A stretch of DNA of 64,000 bases from JAHEEL01 sp963785245 (lineage in GTDB: Bacteria > Actinomycetota > Acidimicrobiia > Spongiisociales > UBA5794), in contig CAWAUO010000012.1 of the NCBI GenBank assembly GCA_963785245.1, positions 169,090 through 233,089 of the forward strand, read 5' to 3'. Under the pieces are notes generated by a model. That model had not been told where the DNA came from, did no database searches, and worked only from the letters and a program-made list of their open reading frames with translations. A program made the position numbers and the translations under genes. Positions 33,871 through 43,274 of the stretch are shown here, piece by piece (the first letter of the stretch is position 1; every line of letters starts with the position of its first letter).

Positions 33871-35226
33871 GTGGACCGACGGATCTTCGGAATCGAGAAC
33901 GAATACGGGGTCACCTGCACGCTGCGCGGGCAGCGGCGCCTGTCACCCGACGAGGTGGCGCGCTACCTCTTCCGCCGGGTCGTGTCGTGGGGGCGTTCGT
34001 CCAACGTCTTCCTCGAGAACGGCTCGCGCCTGTATCTCGACGTCGGGAGTCACCCCGAGTATGCAACACCCGAGTGCGATTCGCTCACGGACCTCATCGC
34101 GCACGACAAGGCGGGAGAGCGCATCCTCGAAGGACTCGTCGAGTCGGCTGAGGAGCGGCTGACCGAAGAGGGAATCCGTGGCGACATCTACCTCTTCAAG
34201 AACAACACCGACTCGGCCGGGAACTCCTACGGGTGCCACGAGAACTACCTGGTGGGCAGACAGGACGACTTCCAGCGAACGATCGACACCCTGATCCCGT
34301 TCCTCGTCAGCCGGCAGATCTACGCAGGAGCCGGGAAGGTCTTGCAGACGCCTCGCGGGACCGTCTACTCGACGTCGCAGCGTGCCGAGCACATCTGGGA
34401 GGGCAGTTCGTCCGCGACGACACGCAGTCGACCGATCATCAATACCCGTGACGAACCGCACGCCGACGCCGAGCGATACCGCCGGCTCCACGTGATCGCC
34501 GGCGACTCGAACATGTCCGAGTACGTCACCTACGCCAAGGTGGGCACGACGGCGGCAGTCCTGCAGATGCTCGAGGACGACGTGGTCTTCCGTGACATGA
34601 CGTTGGAGAACCCGATCCGCGCCATCCGCGAGATCGGCCACGACACCTCGTGCCGTCGCACGGTCCGCCTCGCCAACGGGCGGGAATTGTCTGCGCTCGA
34701 CATGCAATGGGAGTACCTCGAGCGGACAATGCGGTACGCACGCACGAAGGGCTTCCCTCCCGAGGTCGACCGAGCCGTCGGTATGTGGGAGCACCTGCTC
34801 ACCGGACTCGAGAAGGATCCGATGACGCTTTCTCGCGAGGTCGACTGGGTCGCCAAGCTTCAACTTCTCGAACGCTATGGGGCGAAGCACGACCTCTCGA
34901 TGTCGTCGCCGAAGATGTCCCTCGTTGACCTGGCCTACCACGACGTGAACCGGGAGCGTGGCCTCTACTACATCCTCGAACGGCGCGGCCTCGTCGATCG
35001 CGTCGTGACCGATGATCAGATTGCGCGAGCGATGACGACCCCTCCGGTGACCACCCGGGCACGGCTGCGGGGCGACTTCATCAAAGCCGCAAAGGCCAGG
35101 AACCGCGATTTCACAGTCGACTGGGTGCATCTGAAGCTCAACGATCAGGCGCAGCGAACGATCCTGTGCAAGGACCCGTTCCGCGCGGTCGACGAAAGGG
35201 TCGAGAAACTGATCGCCTCGCTGTAG
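33871..35226 (+). CDS. pafA: PafA, Pup ligase
   Basis: PafA forms the isopeptide bond between deamidated Pup and substrate lysines. The 451-residue protein matches the usual length. The GTG at 33871 begins VDRRIFGIENEYGVTC, with the catalytic Glu. LYLDVGSHPEYATPECD, KNNTDSAGNSYGCHENYL and NTRDEPHADAERYRRLHVI are the ATP- and metal-binding motifs of the Dop/PafA family. The Dop-loop is absent, which separates it from the paralogue at 30416. pafB starts 10 bp downstream. Confidence 0.97.
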   Translation: MDRRIFGIENEYGVTCTLRGQRRLSPDEVARYLFRRVVSWGRSSNVFLENGSRLYLDVGSHPEYATPECDSLTDLIAHDKAGERILEGLVESAEERLTEEGIRGDIYLFKNNTDSAGNSYGCHENYLVGRQDDFQRTIDTLIPFLVSRQIYAGAGKVLQTPRGTVYSTSQRAEHIWEGSSSATTRSRPIINTRDEPHADAERYRRLHVIAGDSNMSEYVTYAKVGTTAAVLQMLEDDVVFRDMTLENPIRAIREIGHDTSCRRTVRLANGRELSALDMQWEYLERTMRYARTKGFPPEVDRAVGMWEHLLTGLEKDPMTLSREVDWVAKLQLLERYGAKHDLSMSSPKMSLVDLAYHDVNRERGLYYILERRGLVDRVVTDDQIARAMTTPPVTTRARLRGDFIKAAKARNRDFTVDWVHLKLNDQAQRTILCKDPFRAVDERVEKLIASL

Positions 35227-35236
35227 CGTCGCACTG

Positions 35237-36160
35237 ATGCAGAAGGTCATCGAGCGAATTCTCAACCTCCTCGCCTTTCTCCTCACCGTCGACCGACCGG
35301 TGACGGCGGACGAGATCCGGCATACCGTCGCCGGATACGATCCAGCAAGCGACACCGCGTTCCACCGCACGTTCGAGCGCGACAAGGACCTGCTCAGGCG
35401 CCTCGGGATTCCCATCGAACGGGAGGCCACCGACGTGTTCGAGGTCGAGTTCGGCTACGTGGTTCACGACGATCGCTATGCCCTCGATGACCCGGGTCTC
35501 ACCGACGAGGAGCGCACCGCTCTCGCGCTCGCCGTTCAAGCCGTGGGATTCGGCGGGCGCCCGTCCGGTCAGGAGGCGCTCATGAAGCTCGGAGGGGCCG
35601 TTGGAAGCCTCGACGGTACCGAACTCGGTGCCGACCTCGGGGAGCAGGCAGAGACCGTAGCGGCCGCGTTTGGAGCGATCTCGGAGCGGCGCGTGCTGTC
35701 GTTTGACTATCGAGGACGGTCCCGCCGGGTCCGGCCCTACGGCCTCGTTCACCGCCGCGGGCATTGGTATCTGGTTGCCTCGGACGTCGGAAGCGAGGAC
35801 ATCAAGGTCTATCGGATTGATCGGGCGGCGAGGCTTGTCCCGGGTGACCGGGCCGACGCCTTCGCCCCGCCGGCCGGGTTCGATCCTGCGGCGGCCGTCC
35901 TGCATCATCCGTGGGACGCTGGAGCAGACGCGATGATCGCGCGAGTGGAATTCGACGAAGAGGTGGCGTGGATCGCCGAGCGTGAGCTGGGTCCGAGCGC
36001 CATCATCGAACGGAGGTCCGACGGTTCGATCGGCGCTTGGGTCGAGGTCGCTGCCCCGTCCGCATTTCTCGGTTGGCTCATTGGCTTCGAGGATCAGGCG
36101 GAGATCATCGAACCGAGAGAACTGCGTGAACGCTACGTCGCGTTGGTGGGCCAGCAGTGA
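35237..36160 (+). CDS. pafB: PafB, WYL-domain transcriptional regulator
   Basis: WYL-domain protein of 307 residues. In mycobacteria the PafB-PafC heterodimer is the ssDNA-sensing activator of the LexA-independent DNA-damage response. An N-terminal winged helix (RILNLLAFLLTVDRPVTADEI) is followed by a WYL domain (ISERRVLSFDYRGRSRRVRPYGLVHR, with GHWYLVASD) and a C-terminal WCX extension. The stop overlaps the pafC GTG by 4 nt. The uvr genes elsewhere in the window would be natural targets. Confidence 0.92.
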   Translation: MQKVIERILNLLAFLLTVDRPVTADEIRHTVAGYDPASDTAFHRTFERDKDLLRRLGIPIEREATDVFEVEFGYVVHDDRYALDDPGLTDEERTALALAVQAVGFGGRPSGQEALMKLGGAVGSLDGTELGADLGEQAETVAAAFGAISERRVLSFDYRGRSRRVRPYGLVHRRGHWYLVASDVGSEDIKVYRIDRAARLVPGDRADAFAPPAGFDPAAAVLHHPWDAGADAMIARVEFDEEVAWIAERELGPSAIIERRSDGSIGAWVEVAAPSAFLGWLIGFEDQAEIIEPRELRERYVALVGQQ

Positions 36161-37104
36161 CGAACTCACCCAAGACTGCCGGTCGTATCAACCGCCTTCT
36201 GGCCATGTTGCCGTGGGTCATTGCGAACCCCGGTGTATCGGTTGATGAGGTCTGTCATCGTTTCGGATACAACCGAGCGGACCTGATCAAGGACCTGAAC
36301 ACGGTGTTCGTCTGCGGCCTCCCGGGCTACGGCCCCGGAGATCTCATGGATGCGTCCATCGATGACGACGAGGTCATCGTCGAGATGGCCGAGTACTTCT
36401 CTCGACCGCTGCGCCTGACGGCTCCGGAGGCGCTGGGGATTCTGGCATCCGGGAAGGCTGTCCAGTCGTCCGGCTCCGGCGGTGCCGCACTCGACCGGGC
36501 GATCGAGAAGCTTGAACGGACACTGCTGCCGGACGGAGCCGAAGCCGTCGTCGTCGACCTTCCCGAGCCGACTCTCGTTCGCGAGTTCCGTTCGGCAGCG
36601 GACGACGGCTCGGTGATGCGCATCGACCACACGTCGATCTCATCCGGGGAGCGCAAGAGCCGGGATATCGAACCGTGGTCGGTGTTCACGACCCTCGGCA
36701 ACTGGTACGTCTCCGGCTATTGCAGGAGCGCCGGCGCGGAGCGTGTCTTCCGCGTCGATCGGATCCGATCGGCCGAAGCCACCGGCGAACGTTTCGAACC
36801 GGAACCGGCGGCCCAGCAGCCGGAGATCCGCTACACACCGAACGACGACGACACCCACGCTGTGATTCGACTGGGCGACGGTGCTCGATGGGTTGCCGAC
36901 TACTACCCGGTCGATGTGCTCGAGACCGGAGCAGACGGAATGGTGATCCGGATGAGCGTGGGTGACCCCGCTGTTGCCGCCCGCCTGCTGATCCGTCTGG
37001 GGGACGGTGCAGAGCTGCTCGAGGGCGATGACGTTGCCGCTGCAGTCAGCGATCTGCGAACGCGCGTCTTGACGCGTTATGCCGCCGGGGCACGGAATGA
37101 CTAG
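36157..37104 (+). CDS. pafC: PafC, WYL-domain transcriptional regulator
   Basis: Partner of PafB, 315 residues. The helix-turn-helix is less canonical (RINRLLAMLPWVIANPGVSV). The WYL core appears in VMRIDHTSISSGERKSRDI with FTTLGNWYVSGYC, followed by a WCX domain (ARWVADYYPVD). It is translationally coupled to pafB, consistent with a heterodimer. The tatA/tatC genes that usually follow pafC in mycobacteria are not present; a zinc-ribbon protein and helY follow instead. Confidence 0.9.
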   Translation: MTNSPKTAGRINRLLAMLPWVIANPGVSVDEVCHRFGYNRADLIKDLNTVFVCGLPGYGPGDLMDASIDDDEVIVEMAEYFSRPLRLTAPEALGILASGKAVQSSGSGGAALDRAIEKLERTLLPDGAEAVVVDLPEPTLVREFRSAADDGSVMRIDHTSISSGERKSRDIEPWSVFTTLGNWYVSGYCRSAGAERVFRVDRIRSAEATGERFEPEPAAQQPEIRYTPNDDDTHAVIRLGDGARWVADYYPVDVLETGADGMVIRMSVGDPAVAARLLIRLGDGAELLEGDDVAAAVSDLRTRVLTRYAAGARND

Positions 37105-37176
37105 AAGGAAATAGTCATTTAGGACACGGCTCGGATGCCGATGAGTTATGCGACGCTGGCAATGGAGCAAGACAGC

Positions 37177-37476
37177 ATGACCACCATCCGAACCACCTGC
37201 ACAAGCTGCGGAGATGTAGAACTTACGATCGACGATGTCGGTCTCGAGATGGCCGCCGGATCGGACGAGGGTCGCTATCGGTTCGATTGCCCATTCTGCG
37301 GTACCACGCAGCGACGACCTGCAAGCAGTCGAGTCGTGAGCGTTCTCCTTGCTACGGGGGTCGGGTACGACATCGTCGCACCCGCAAGTCCGATCACCGA
37401 AGAGGAGATCGAGGCTTTCTCCCAGGCGCTTGACGGGCAAGAGTGGTTCTGGGAACTCGCATCATCAGATTCGTGA
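37177..37476 (+). CDS. zinc-ribbon conserved hypothetical protein
   Basis: Protein of 99 residues starting MTTIRTTCTSCGDVEL. Two Cys pairs, CTSC (about residues 8-11) and CPFC (about 38-41), form a zinc ribbon. The C-terminal half is acidic and ends in WFWEL. Similar small zinc-ribbon proteins of actinobacteria share the MTTIRTTC start, but I know of no assigned function. GGAG about nine bases upstream of 37177 supports this start over in-frame ATGs at 37135 and 37141. Confidence 0.65.
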   Translation: MTTIRTTCTSCGDVELTIDDVGLEMAAGSDEGRYRFDCPFCGTTQRRPASSRVVSVLLATGVGYDIVAPASPITEEEIEAFSQALDGQEWFWELASSDS

Positions 37477-37504
37477 CCGGGCGGGCATGAGCTGAGGGGT
37501 CATC

Positions 37505-37534
37505 GGTGCCTCCGGGATTGAACCCGGGGGCACC
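37505..37534. terminator. strong hairpin after the zinc-ribbon gene
   Basis: GGTGCCTCCGGG (37505-37516) and CCCGGGGGCACC (37523-37534) pair over 12 bp, with one G-T wobble and an ATTGAA loop. No T tract follows. It lies 29 bp after the stop and probably ends the paf transcript. The remaining bases up to 37683 hold nothing recognisable. Confidence 0.5.
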
Positions 37535-37683
37535 ATACGGTGTAGGGGTCGGTCGCACTCAACCCCCGAGATCCGTTCCAGCCTCTACCATCCGCTCATG
37601 GGGAGATCTTCATCAACCGCGGCAGGGTCGACGTCTGTGGTCGCTGACTCTCCGCAGCCTCGCTGCGATCGGATCGTGAGCGC

Positions 37684-40221
37684 ATGAACGATCGACTCGG
37701 GGATGCCGTCGAGGCGTTCCTCCAAGGCACCGGATTCGAGCCGGACCCGTTCCAGATCGAAGCCATCGCTGCGATCGAGCGAGGCGCTTCGGTTGTGGTC
37801 GCTGCGCCGACGGGTTCCGGCAAGACCCTGATCGCCGAAGCCGCGATCGAAATAGCCCTCGCCGCAGGCAAGCGGGCGTTCTACACGACGCCGATCAAGG
37901 CCCTCTCGAACCAGAAGCACCGCGATCTCATCGAGCGGTACGGCGAGGATGGGATCGGTCTCCTCACCGGTGACAACAGCGTGAACGGTGAGGCCCCCGT
38001 TGTGGTGATGACCACCGAGGTCCTGCGGAACATGATCTACGCAGATTCCGCAGCGCTTGATGGGCTCGGTGTGGTGATCCTTGACGAGGTGCACTACTTG
38101 CAGGACCGATACCGAGGATCGGTTTGGGAGGAGACGATCATCCACCTTCCGGACGGCATCCAACTCGTCAACCTGTCCGCGACGGTCGCGAATGGCGAGG
38201 AGTTCGCCGGTTGGATCAGCGCTCGCAGGGGTGCGACGGAACTCATCGTCGAACAGAAGCGCCCTGTGCCGCTCGAGTCGATGTACCTGATCCGCGACCG
38301 CTACCACGACAACGCCATCGAGTGGTTCCCGGTATTCGACAAGGACGGCACCCGGCCCAACCCGCGTGTCGTCACACTGTTGCGGAAGGGACGGGGTCGC
38401 GCCAAGCGGTTCTCGACCCCGCGCCGTCTCGAGGTGGCGGAGACCCTCCTCGCTGCGGCGAAACTCCCGGCCATCTACTTCATCTTCTCCCGTGTCGGCT
38501 GCGACCAGGCGGCCCGTACGGTGTCCTCAGCGGGGCTTCGTCTGACGTCGGCTGCAGAGCGTGAGACGATCCGGTCGTTCGCATCCGAAGCCACGGCGCA
38601 TCTCGATCCCACGGATCTCGCGGTGCTTGGCTACGAGTCCTGGCTCGCGATGCTCGAGAGCGGTGTCGCGGCACACCATGCAGGGATGGTGCCTGCGTTC
38701 AAGGAGACCGTTGAGCAGCTCTTCGCGTCCGGGCACATCAAGCTGGTATTCGCCACCGAGACCCTTGCCCTGGGCATCAACATGCCGGCAAAAGCCGTGG
38801 TCCTCGAATCGTTCAGCAAGTTCAACGGTGAGTCCCACGAGCTTCTGCGCGCCGGTGACTACACCCAGTTGACGGGTCGGGCGGGGCGGCGGGGGATTGA
38901 CGAACACGGAACGGCGGTGATCCTCTACAGCTCGTACGTCCCGTTCAAGCAGGTCGCCGACGTTGCCGCTCTCGGGAGCCACCCGCTGGTGTCGTCGTTC
39001 GAGCCTTCGTACAACATGGCGGTGAACCTGGTCGCCAACTACCCCAAGGCGCGAGCTCAGCAGCTCCTACGAGCGTCATTCGCCCAGTTCCGTGCGCAGG
39101 AGCGCGCCCGCAAGCTTGACGAACGAATCGCCGAGCGGACCGCAGAGGTAGAACGCTATCTCGCCGCGGCGCAGTGCGAGCGAGGGGACATCGAGGCCTA
39201 TGCGGCGGCGCCCGCCGGGTCCGATCGGGGATCCGACGCGACACGGGCCTTTCTCGACGGACTCGATTCGGGCGACGTGATCGACCTCGGCGACGGGGAG
39301 CGGTGGGTCATCCTTGCCCGCGGCTACGGAGCGAAACCCCGGTACCTCCTCGTGTCCGAGCACGGAGCGCAGCGCACGGTGCAACTCGCCGGCCCCGGCT
39401 CCGTGCCCCGCCACCTCGGGCGCCTCGATCTGGCTCAACCCGTTCAGAGTCACGATCCCGTCTACGTCGCCGCCACGACGGCATCACTCGCGTCGTGGCC
39501 GACCGAGCCAGCGTGGGGCGTCGATGCCCCGGCGGCAATCGGCATGTCGATCGCCGCGTGTCCGAAGGTCGATGAGCATCTCGGTTGGCTCGCTCGCTCC
39601 CGCCGATCCGAGAAGGACGTGCGTCGTCTCGAGCGGCGCCGGCAGCGGAGCGGCGATGACATCGTCGAGCGCTTCCAGGCGCGGATGCGCGTGTTGCGCG
39701 AACTCGGCTATGTCGACCGCTGGTCGCTCTCGAGCAAGGGAGAGCGTCTCCGCAGGGTGTACAACGAACTCGATCTCCTCTTGACGGAAGTAGTGGCGGC
39801 CGGGGTGTTCGACAGACTCACGGCGGCTGAGTTCGCTGCCGTGGCTTCGACCTTCACCTTTGAACCGCGCCGGGCCGATCCCGAAGAAGTGATGCTGGTT
39901 GGTGCGGTGGCCGAACGGTTCGACCAGATCGAGGCAGCTTGGCGAACGGTCTCCGCGGTCGAAGACCGCTACCGCGTACCGACCGCGCGTGCCCCGGAAG
40001 CCGGATTCGCCCCGCTCGCGTACGGATGGGTCGCTGGGGCCGATTTGGAGGAACTCTTCGGTGAGGACGACTTTGCCGCCGGAGACTTCGTACGCAACTG
40101 CCGGCAATTGCTGGATCTCATGCGGCAGATTCGCGACGCGTTCCCTGCGCTCGCAGCGGTTGCCGGATCCGCGATCTCAGCGACGGACCGTGGCATCGTC
40201 GCCGTCGGAGGTCGCGCATGA
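37684..40221 (+). CDS. helY: HelY-like Ski2/Mtr4-type DExH helicase
   Basis: RNA helicase of 845 residues in the Ski2/Mtr4 family. Motif I is AAPTGSGKT (about residues 39-47), motif II DEVH, motif III LSATVAN, and motif VI QLTGRAGRRGID. TTPIKALSNQK and NMPAKAVVLES match the family. The C-terminal half holds the DSHCT region. In M. tuberculosis, helY lies downstream of pafABC-tatAC, and this order is kept apart from the missing tat genes. Probable role: RNA turnover or processing. The stop overlaps the next gene by 4 nt. Confidence 0.92.
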   Translation: MNDRLGDAVEAFLQGTGFEPDPFQIEAIAAIERGASVVVAAPTGSGKTLIAEAAIEIALAAGKRAFYTTPIKALSNQKHRDLIERYGEDGIGLLTGDNSVNGEAPVVVMTTEVLRNMIYADSAALDGLGVVILDEVHYLQDRYRGSVWEETIIHLPDGIQLVNLSATVANGEEFAGWISARRGATELIVEQKRPVPLESMYLIRDRYHDNAIEWFPVFDKDGTRPNPRVVTLLRKGRGRAKRFSTPRRLEVAETLLAAAKLPAIYFIFSRVGCDQAARTVSSAGLRLTSAAERETIRSFASEATAHLDPTDLAVLGYESWLAMLESGVAAHHAGMVPAFKETVEQLFASGHIKLVFATETLALGINMPAKAVVLESFSKFNGESHELLRAGDYTQLTGRAGRRGIDEHGTAVILYSSYVPFKQVADVAALGSHPLVSSFEPSYNMAVNLVANYPKARAQQLLRASFAQFRAQERARKLDERIAERTAEVERYLAAAQCERGDIEAYAAAPAGSDRGSDATRAFLDGLDSGDVIDLGDGERWVILARGYGAKPRYLLVSEHGAQRTVQLAGPGSVPRHLGRLDLAQPVQSHDPVYVAATTASLASWPTEPAWGVDAPAAIGMSIAACPKVDEHLGWLARSRRSEKDVRRLERRRQRSGDDIVERFQARMRVLRELGYVDRWSLSSKGERLRRVYNELDLLLTEVVAAGVFDRLTAAEFAAVASTFTFEPRRADPEEVMLVGAVAERFDQIEAAWRTVSAVEDRYRVPTARAPEAGFAPLAYGWVAGADLEELFGEDDFAAGDFVRNCRQLLDLMRQIRDAFPALAAVAGSAISATDRGIVAVGGRA

Positions 40222-41102
40222 CCGGTTGGTGGGTGATCGTGAATCCGTCCGCTGGACGCGGGCGAGACCTCACCGGACAGGTCGAGGCAGCGCTGCAACA
40301 ACGAGGTATCCCATTCGAGACCAGGACATCGGCGTCCGCAAATGCGATCTCGGGTCTCATCCGCGAGGGACGGGGCGAGGGCTACCGGCAGTTCGGAGCC
40401 GTCGGCGGGGACGGCACTGCCAACCTCGTGCTGAACGGACTGCTTGCCGATCCATGGACCGAACCGCCAACTCTCGGCATCTTGCCCGCAGGGTCGGGCA
40501 GCGACTTCGTTCGCACGTTTGCGATACCCAACGATCTCGACGGGGGAGCCGACCACCTCGTGGGCGGAGAGCGGTATCCGGTCGATGTTGGGCTGATGAC
40601 GGGTTCCTTCGGGGAGCGTTACTTCCTGAATGCAGCGAACGCCGGACTCGCCGCTCGGACCGTCGTCGATGCGGGGCACTTGCCAGATTGGATGGGTTCC
40701 CGGCGCTACCTCGCGGGCTTCTGGACGGCGCTTGCGCGGACCAAGCCGGCACCGGTGGAGGTCGAAAGCGACGGGCGGACGATCTCGACCGTCGCTTGGA
40801 ATGTCGTTGTCGCGAACGGTCAATTCTTCGGTGGGGGAATGAACGTCGCCCCGCGGGCCGCAACCATGGACGGCCTCTTTGATGTGCAGGTGTTCTCCGG
40901 GCCACGCAGGGTTGCTCCGGTGGTGATCCGGCGGGTCGTGCGCGGGACCCACCTCACTCATCGCGCCGTTCGGCGAACGACGGGCGGGTCAATCTCCGTC
41001 GGTGTTCCCGACGATTGGATGATCGAAGCCGACGGGGAGATTTTCGGCACTGGTTCGTTCGCGGCGAAGATCGTCCCGGGAGTGGTGAACTTCAAGATCT
41101 AG
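40218..41102 (+). CDS. YegS/DagK-family lipid kinase
   Basis: Diacylglycerol-kinase catalytic-domain protein of 294 residues. VIVNPSAGRGRD is the N-terminal NP-loop, GAVGGDGTANLVLNGL holds the GGDGT nucleotide-binding motif, and LPAGSGSDFVRTF follows the family pattern. The C-terminal domain includes IEADGE. Candidate substrates are diacylglycerol or other polar lipids, phosphorylated at the membrane face. It is coupled to helY by an ATGA overlap. Confidence 0.88.
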   Translation: MTGWWVIVNPSAGRGRDLTGQVEAALQQRGIPFETRTSASANAISGLIREGRGEGYRQFGAVGGDGTANLVLNGLLADPWTEPPTLGILPAGSGSDFVRTFAIPNDLDGGADHLVGGERYPVDVGLMTGSFGERYFLNAANAGLAARTVVDAGHLPDWMGSRRYLAGFWTALARTKPAPVEVESDGRTISTVAWNVVVANGQFFGGGMNVAPRAATMDGLFDVQVFSGPRRVAPVVIRRVVRGTHLTHRAVRRTTGGSISVGVPDDWMIEADGEIFGTGSFAAKIVPGVVNFKI

Positions 41103-41302
41103 GTGGTCGCCGGCTGCCAGTCGCCATTCAAGACACTCGCCTGGTCTTCGTCTCCACCGCCGAAGGTGGGGGAGACGCGGTCGGGCGGCTGCTCGATCGC
41201 AGAGGGGGCGGGGTGGGGGCTGGGATCGTGGAGATGAGGTCTGGCGTTCGCTGGAGGAGCGTTTCGGCTCTTGGTGGTCTCCAAGCAGGCAGCCCTCTCC
41301 AA

Positions 41303-41346
41303 CCCGAACGAAGTTCGGGCCGCCTCTCCCGCTGCGTGAGAGAGGC
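41303..41346. terminator. paired hairpins 3' of the HNH gene
   Basis: CCCGAAC-GAA-GTTCGGG (41303-41319) and GCCTCTC...GAGAGGC (41322-41346) lie side by side just beyond the end of the minus-strand HNH gene. The 254-bp gap between 41103 and 41356 holds no gene. They may terminate both the lipid-kinase and HNH transcripts. Confidence 0.45.
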
Positions 41347-41356
41347 CAAGACCGGT

Positions 41357-42497
41357 CTACGCGACTCGCCAGGTGGTGCGGCGGGGTGGTGCGTGGCTTC
41401 GGGGTCTGATGAGGCGTCGGCGTTGGGGTGGCGAGGTGGGGTCGATGGTGAAGCCGTGGCCGTGGATCGCGACGTGGTGGTGGAACCAACACACCGTCGA
41501 CAGATTCCCCGGATCGGTCCGGCCGCCCTGAGACCACGGGGTGGCGTGGTGCACCTGCAGGCGATACCTGCTGACGCAGCCTGAGATGGTGCAGACCCCG
41601 CCGTCACGATGCAGGATGAAGCGTCTGAGACGGGGCGGGATCACCCGTGACCGGCGTCCGACGGCGAGCGGTGTCCCGTCCGGGGTACGGGCCGTGACTT
41701 CCACGATCCCGTCACACAGGATCGCTGCGAGCGTGTTCGGTCCGACCTGCGGCCCCGCCGCAACCGTGACACCCGCCTCACCGTTCGTGGCTGCGGCTTC
41801 GGATGCGTCGACAAACACCGACACCACCGGGCCATGGTTCTCAACCGAGGCTCCGTCGGTTCCTCTGATCGCGTCTTGGCTGATCGCCCACAACGCATCC
41901 GCATTCCTCGTCGTCCGCGACGGATTCGCTGCGGGTCCGTACGGGAAACGGTCGGCTCTGGCCTCGAGGGCTTGGACGACGACGCGGCCCGCATAGCCGG
42001 GGAGGCGACCCGACAGGGTCCAGGATGATTCGTCGAGGTTCGCCTGCACCGACACAGAACGCTGGTCGAACCCGATCTCTTCATCGATCGGCGCCATACG
42101 CCGCCGGCGGGCGGCACGGATCCGGATCCCCGCAATATCAAACCCCGCCGTCTCACCCAGAATGTCCAACGAGTCGTTGCGGCCCGGCGAACCGACAGAC
42201 CGCAACCGCCCGATCAAACCCGATCACACCACAAGTGACGGCTTCGTCGACGTCGGGCAGATCCTGCAGACGCCACGCCGTCGCAACCAGCATCCCAGCC
42301 GTCTCAGGAGCCAGATCCATCCGACCCGCCGCCCACTCCTTCAACGACCGAAGCCCATCACGCAACGCAACCTGGCGCCGGTCCAACTCCCGCAGCAGCG
42401 ACATCTGTGCGGCTCGGGAACGGGCGATGATCGCCTCATGGTCGAGCAACTGTTCCTCGATCGTTGCGGTGGCGAGACCACGGTGTCCCATACCCAC
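41357..42497 (-). CDS. DUF222/HNH endonuclease family protein (frameshifted)
   Basis: Member of the DUF222-HNH family, which is often multicopy and repeat-like in actinobacterial genomes. The N-terminal half (42497 down to about 42185) reads MGMGHRGLATATIEEQLLDH through DRAVAVCRFAG. A one-base insertion in the CCC run at 42183-42185 then shifts the frame, and the rest continues as NDSLDILGETAGFDIAG to the stop at 41357. The HNH motif is visible: CTISGCVSRYRLQVHHATPW followed by NLSTVCWFHHHVAIH. The corrected length is about 379 residues. This is either sequencing error or genuine decay of a non-essential gene. Confidence 0.8.
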
Positions 42498-42731
42498 AAC
42501 CTATCTCCCGGATGTGACAGAAACCGGGGCTGGCCAACAAGAATCTCAAGGAATCTTGCGATCCCTTGGCCGCCGCTCAACGCAAGTGAGAGGCCCCGTC
42601 CGTCCCTTGCTGCGCTTGGGCCACCCTGCCCTCTCGGGGAGGAACGTCGCGGCTCGCTTGATCCCGTGCGGGAATCCGTCGCCGGAAGGCGGTTGGGTGT
42701 GTATGCTCCCCGGCCGCAGGAGGTTATAGCT

Positions 42732-43151
42732 ATGGCCACCGAAGAAATCGTCGATACCGACGAAACAGCTGAAGATCTGCCGGATCCCGATGAGGAGATT
42801 CTGGAGGACGACGCGATCGAGGATTCGCTCGATGCTGTTGACGACGATATCGCCGTGACGGAATCGGACGACTCGGACAGCGACGACAAGGACGAAGACG
42901 CAGACGAGGCGTTCGATGAGCTCGAAGCCGAAGAGCTCGAGATGCTCACGGAAGACGAGACGACCGAGACGCTCGTTGTCGACGAGGCCGCCGAGATGCG
43001 CGCCATTCGCCGCGCCGAGTTGGCGATGGACCAGCAGGGCGTCGTCGAAGCGACCGAGGGCGAGTTCGTATGCTCGAGTTGCTTTCTCGTCCTCAAGAGC
43101 GTCCAGCTGGCAAATCCCCGCAAGAAGATCTGCAAGGACTGCGCGAGCTGA
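42732..43151 (+). CDS. DUF4193-like acidic zinc-ribbon protein
   Basis: Protein of 139 residues. The first hundred are extremely acidic (long Asp/Glu runs). The C-terminus is a four-Cys zinc ribbon, FVCSSCFLVLKSVQLA followed by CKDCAS, which matches DUF4193 proteins of actinobacteria (for example Rv2699c). The sequence upstream of ATG 42732 contains AGGAGG, a strong ribosome binding site. TATGCT at 42702-42707 is a possible -10. Function unknown; the acidic region could mimic nucleic acid. Confidence 0.8.
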   Translation: MATEEIVDTDETAEDLPDPDEEILEDDAIEDSLDAVDDDIAVTESDDSDSDDKDEDADEAFDELEAEELEMLTEDETTETLVVDEAAEMRAIRRAELAMDQQGVVEATEGEFVCSSCFLVLKSVQLANPRKKICKDCAS

Positions 43152-43274
43152 GACGGCGATGTGCCCCTCGGCGCGGAGCCCTTCGGGAAGGGCATCAAGG
43201 AACGTCCCAACTCGTCCGATGGTTCCTTCATGGAACCGCAAACAGTCCTTGACTCGCTCGGTGGTGACGCGACC

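Noticed and set aside
37490..37560. Possible tRNA or tmRNA 3' end on the minus strand (T-arm-like TTCAATC)
   Set aside because: The loop closes with six rather than seven bases, the acceptor and anticodon arms are missing, and the structure is better explained as a simple 12-bp hairpin.
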